DNA from: Stephanodiscus triporus
Taxonomy: Eukaryota; Bacillariophyta; Thalassiosirophyceae; Thalassiosirales; Thalassiosiraceae
Length of the DNA: 18,761 nucleotides
NCBI GenBank assembly: GCA_036939755.1
Contig: JALLAZ010000362.1
Span: 1 to 18,761 of the forward strand
Direction: 5' to 3'
Shown here: positions 17,191-18,761 of the stretch, piece after piece
Numbering within the stretch: position 1 is the first letter of the stretch
How the letters are laid out: each line of letters opens with the position of its first letter
Translations under genes and position numbers: made by a program
The notes under the pieces: generated by a model
What the model saw: the letters and a program-made list of their open reading frames with translations, nothing else
Told to the model about the DNA's origin: nothing
Database searches by the model: none

Positions 17191-17530
17191 TAAACGTGTT
17201 GCCCTGGAACAGGCATCTTCCAGGTGTGGGTGGCGGTAGGCAGTAGAGGCCATGGAGGTTGCCTCATGTTGTGGCAGCAACAACCCCCTCAAATTGCTTA
17301 GGTAGGAAATACTCTTCATCTCCCCCCTGGAAAAATTAATCCATCTGAGTTGAAGAGGAGTCACCCATGATGTGGGCAACAAGCACATTGCCCCAGAATG
17401 GGCATCTTCAAGGCGTGGGCGCGGCAGTAGAGAGGCCATGGCCGATGATGCCCATGGTGTCGATGTTCATAAAAATTCACTAAGGTTTGGTTTGACAAAA
17501 AAAGGAAAAAATGGGAAGTGACGTGGAACT

Positions 17531-18220
17531 TCATCAAGATACCCCCACAATAATAATGATAAATCTACCAGGGCTTCATGAGGAAATTTTCCCCTTATCG
17601 TAGACTTCTGCACGCATACTTTTAGTAAAGCTAGAGCAAAGCGGCTAAATCTGCTACAAGGTTAACCCCTATTGTGAGGCGTAAGAATCTTTTTTTGATT
17701 TCATACCAAACCCTACCTAGCATCCTATGTACAGTAAGTACCCCACGTCTGCCTCACAATAGGAATGGCCCCAAGCATCACCTATGCACCTGTGGCGCCC
17801 AAACCAAGTGCACAGGCATCATCCCCACACCATGGGCAATCATCCCCGCACTTGGTTTGGGCGTAGGACATTGTTTGCCTTCGGCGTACAGTATCATACG
17901 ACACAGCAAAAGTGTTAGATTTATCTACACTATGATTAACACTGCTTCTGCAATCTAGGTTGCATGTTCCCTTCCCCCGTCCCCTTTTTTCTGAGACCCC
18001 CAAAAAGTGAATTCCATTCCCTTCCTCCTCGTTCCCCAGTAATTCCTTAGGAACCATGTTCCCCATTCCCCTTTTTGAAAAAGAAGGGAATCCCCCCAAA
18101 AGGGATTCCTTTTTGTTATTCCTTTTTGTTTTTTGGTATGTTTCTACGTGCGGTACGACGCATACGTGGGAATTCAATAGTATGTTTAAGGATTCCTTAA
18201 ATTTACGATAAGCAAAATAA
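17531..18220. other. gene-free stretch with several perfect inverted repeats
   Basis: CCTATTGTGAGGC (17668-17680) is inverted as GCCTCACAATAGG (17751-17763), 13 of 13. CGCCCAAACCAAGTGC (17796-17811) is inverted as GCACTTGGTTTGGGCG (17848-17863), 16 of 16. Its loop contains ACACCATGGGCAA, also found in the foldback element. Near 18066-18110 two overlapping hairpins are built on ATTCCC/GGGAAT and GGAATCCC/GGGATTCC. These look like remnants of small non-autonomous elements. No coding gene is supported. Confidence 0.5.
17796..17863. repeat. perfect 16-bp inverted repeat with 36-nt loop
   Basis: CGCCCAAACCAAGTGC and its exact reverse complement flank a 36-nt loop. Any transcript would form a stable hairpin. 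There are no flanking T runs that would mark a terminator. Confidence 0.85.
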
Positions 18221-18761
18221 TTGCCGCCGCCACCACCATTATCATTGTCATCATTGCCACCGCAATTGTCATCATTGTCGACATCTTTGTATCTTGTCAT
18301 CAACGCCATCATCATTATCATCGTCGTCATTGGGTGACAGCATCATTTCTTCTGCTGCCACTTTTAATTAATTGTTGTGTGTGTTTCCTGCTGTCATCAT
18401 CATCCCCGCCGCCGCCACCATTGCTGTTGTTCTCCCTGTTGTTAACCCCATCGTTGTCCCCATCGCCATCACCAGCACTGTTGTAGTTGCCGTCATCATC
18501 TCTGCCACCGCCGCCATTTCTGTTGCTGTCCCCAATGCTGACCGAACCCATCTCCATTGTTACACATCCTCTCTCTACTCTTTTGATTTGATTGTTGTGT
18601 TGCCGATGCTGCCGTTGCCACCGCCGCCGTCATTGTCATCGTTGCCATCGTCATCGTTGCAATTATTACAGTGGGGCGGGGAGATTGCACATTCTTTGCA
18701 CGTGGTATCGTCATTGTCATTGTCATTGTCATTGTCATTGTCATTGTCATTGTCATTGTCA
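18221..18761. repeat. GTCATC/GTCATT-type microsatellite region ending in a hexamer array
   Basis: Degenerate ATCATTGTC/GCCACC repeats resemble those inside the foldback element. They also carry the ATTGTTGTGT marker, at 18371 and 18591. From about 18710 to the window edge the sequence is a clean GTCATT hexamer repeated about 8.7 times and still running at 18761. Minus-strand frames give Met-Thr or Asp/Gly/Asn tracts only. Confidence 0.85.

Larger units (their letters stand above)
15931..17530. mobile_element. foldback element with about 330-bp imperfect inverted arms
   Basis: The left arm (15931 to about 16255, plus strand) aligns with the reverse complement of the right arm (17530 to about 17195). 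Both start AGTTC, then T/C-rich sequence, then TTTTTTGTCAAACC, then a matching block AACATCGACACCATGGGCAT, then CCATGGCCTCTCTAC. Later blocks TTTGAGGGGGTT and GCTGCCACAACATG also match. The interior has extra tandem copies and a microsatellite. No transposase ORF is present, so it would be non-autonomous. I could not identify a target-site duplication. It could also be a local inverted duplication. Confidence 0.7.

Noticed and set aside
16018..17440. Regular repeats considered as a CRISPR array
   Set aside because: Units are about 180 bp, diverged and partly inverted, with no short identical repeats and unique spacers, in a eukaryotic genome.

Overview
The window looks like nuclear DNA of a stramenopile alga, most likely a diatom. 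The reasons are: short spliceosomal introns of about 80-170 nt with GTGAGT/GTAAGT-type donors; a secreted peptidase with a Pro/Ser/Thr-rich stalk; a selenoprotein K gene with an in-frame UGA; and a gag/reverse-transcriptase retroelement whose RT motifs resemble those I associate with diatom elements. Gene models were assembled by reading splice sites and frames by eye. No database search was possible, so family names rest on motif recognition.

Layout. (1) 1-3423, minus strand: the 5' part of a retroelement. It has a 250-bp leader with two 33-bp direct repeats, a 670-aa gag-like ORF, a single UGA, and then in the SAME frame a pol ORF that stays open to the window edge and stops inside the RT domain. 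A GC-rich hairpin begins 6 nt after the UGA, as in readthrough signals. (2) 3433-6017, minus: a seven-exon secreted/GPI-anchored-type M14 zinc carboxypeptidase. Its stalk is built from four tiny phase-0 exons. (3) 6550-7004, plus: a two-exon 95-aa LSD1-type zinc-finger protein, divergent from the peptidase, with 37 consecutive C in its intron. (4) 8136-10811, plus: an 891-aa ORF with an N-terminal SAM-like domain, an acidic linker, a DEK_C-like segment and an AT-rich unrecognised C-terminal half. (5) 10949-12156, minus: a WW-domain gene whose frame is broken by an exact 17-bp tandem duplication. (6) 12912-13340, plus: selenoprotein K in two exons, ending Gly-Gly-Sec-Gly-Arg. (7) 13946-14905, minus: a GPATCH4-like G-patch protein. 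(8) 14906-18761: no convincing gene. This part holds a 1.6-kb foldback element with about 330-bp inverted arms and internal tandem repeats, several perfect hairpins, and GTCATT/GTCATC-type microsatellite arrays running off the right edge.

The genes do not form a pathway. They are ordinary eukaryotic neighbours in divergent pairs (peptidase/zinc finger, WW/SelK) and convergent pairs (SAM gene/WW, SelK/GPATCH4), flanked by repeats. The most notable points are two independent UGA codons that appear to be recoded (the retroelement gag-UGA-pol junction and the SelK Sec codon), the micro-exon stalk, the 17-bp frame-breaking duplication, and the sharp codon-usage switch inside the 891-aa ORF.
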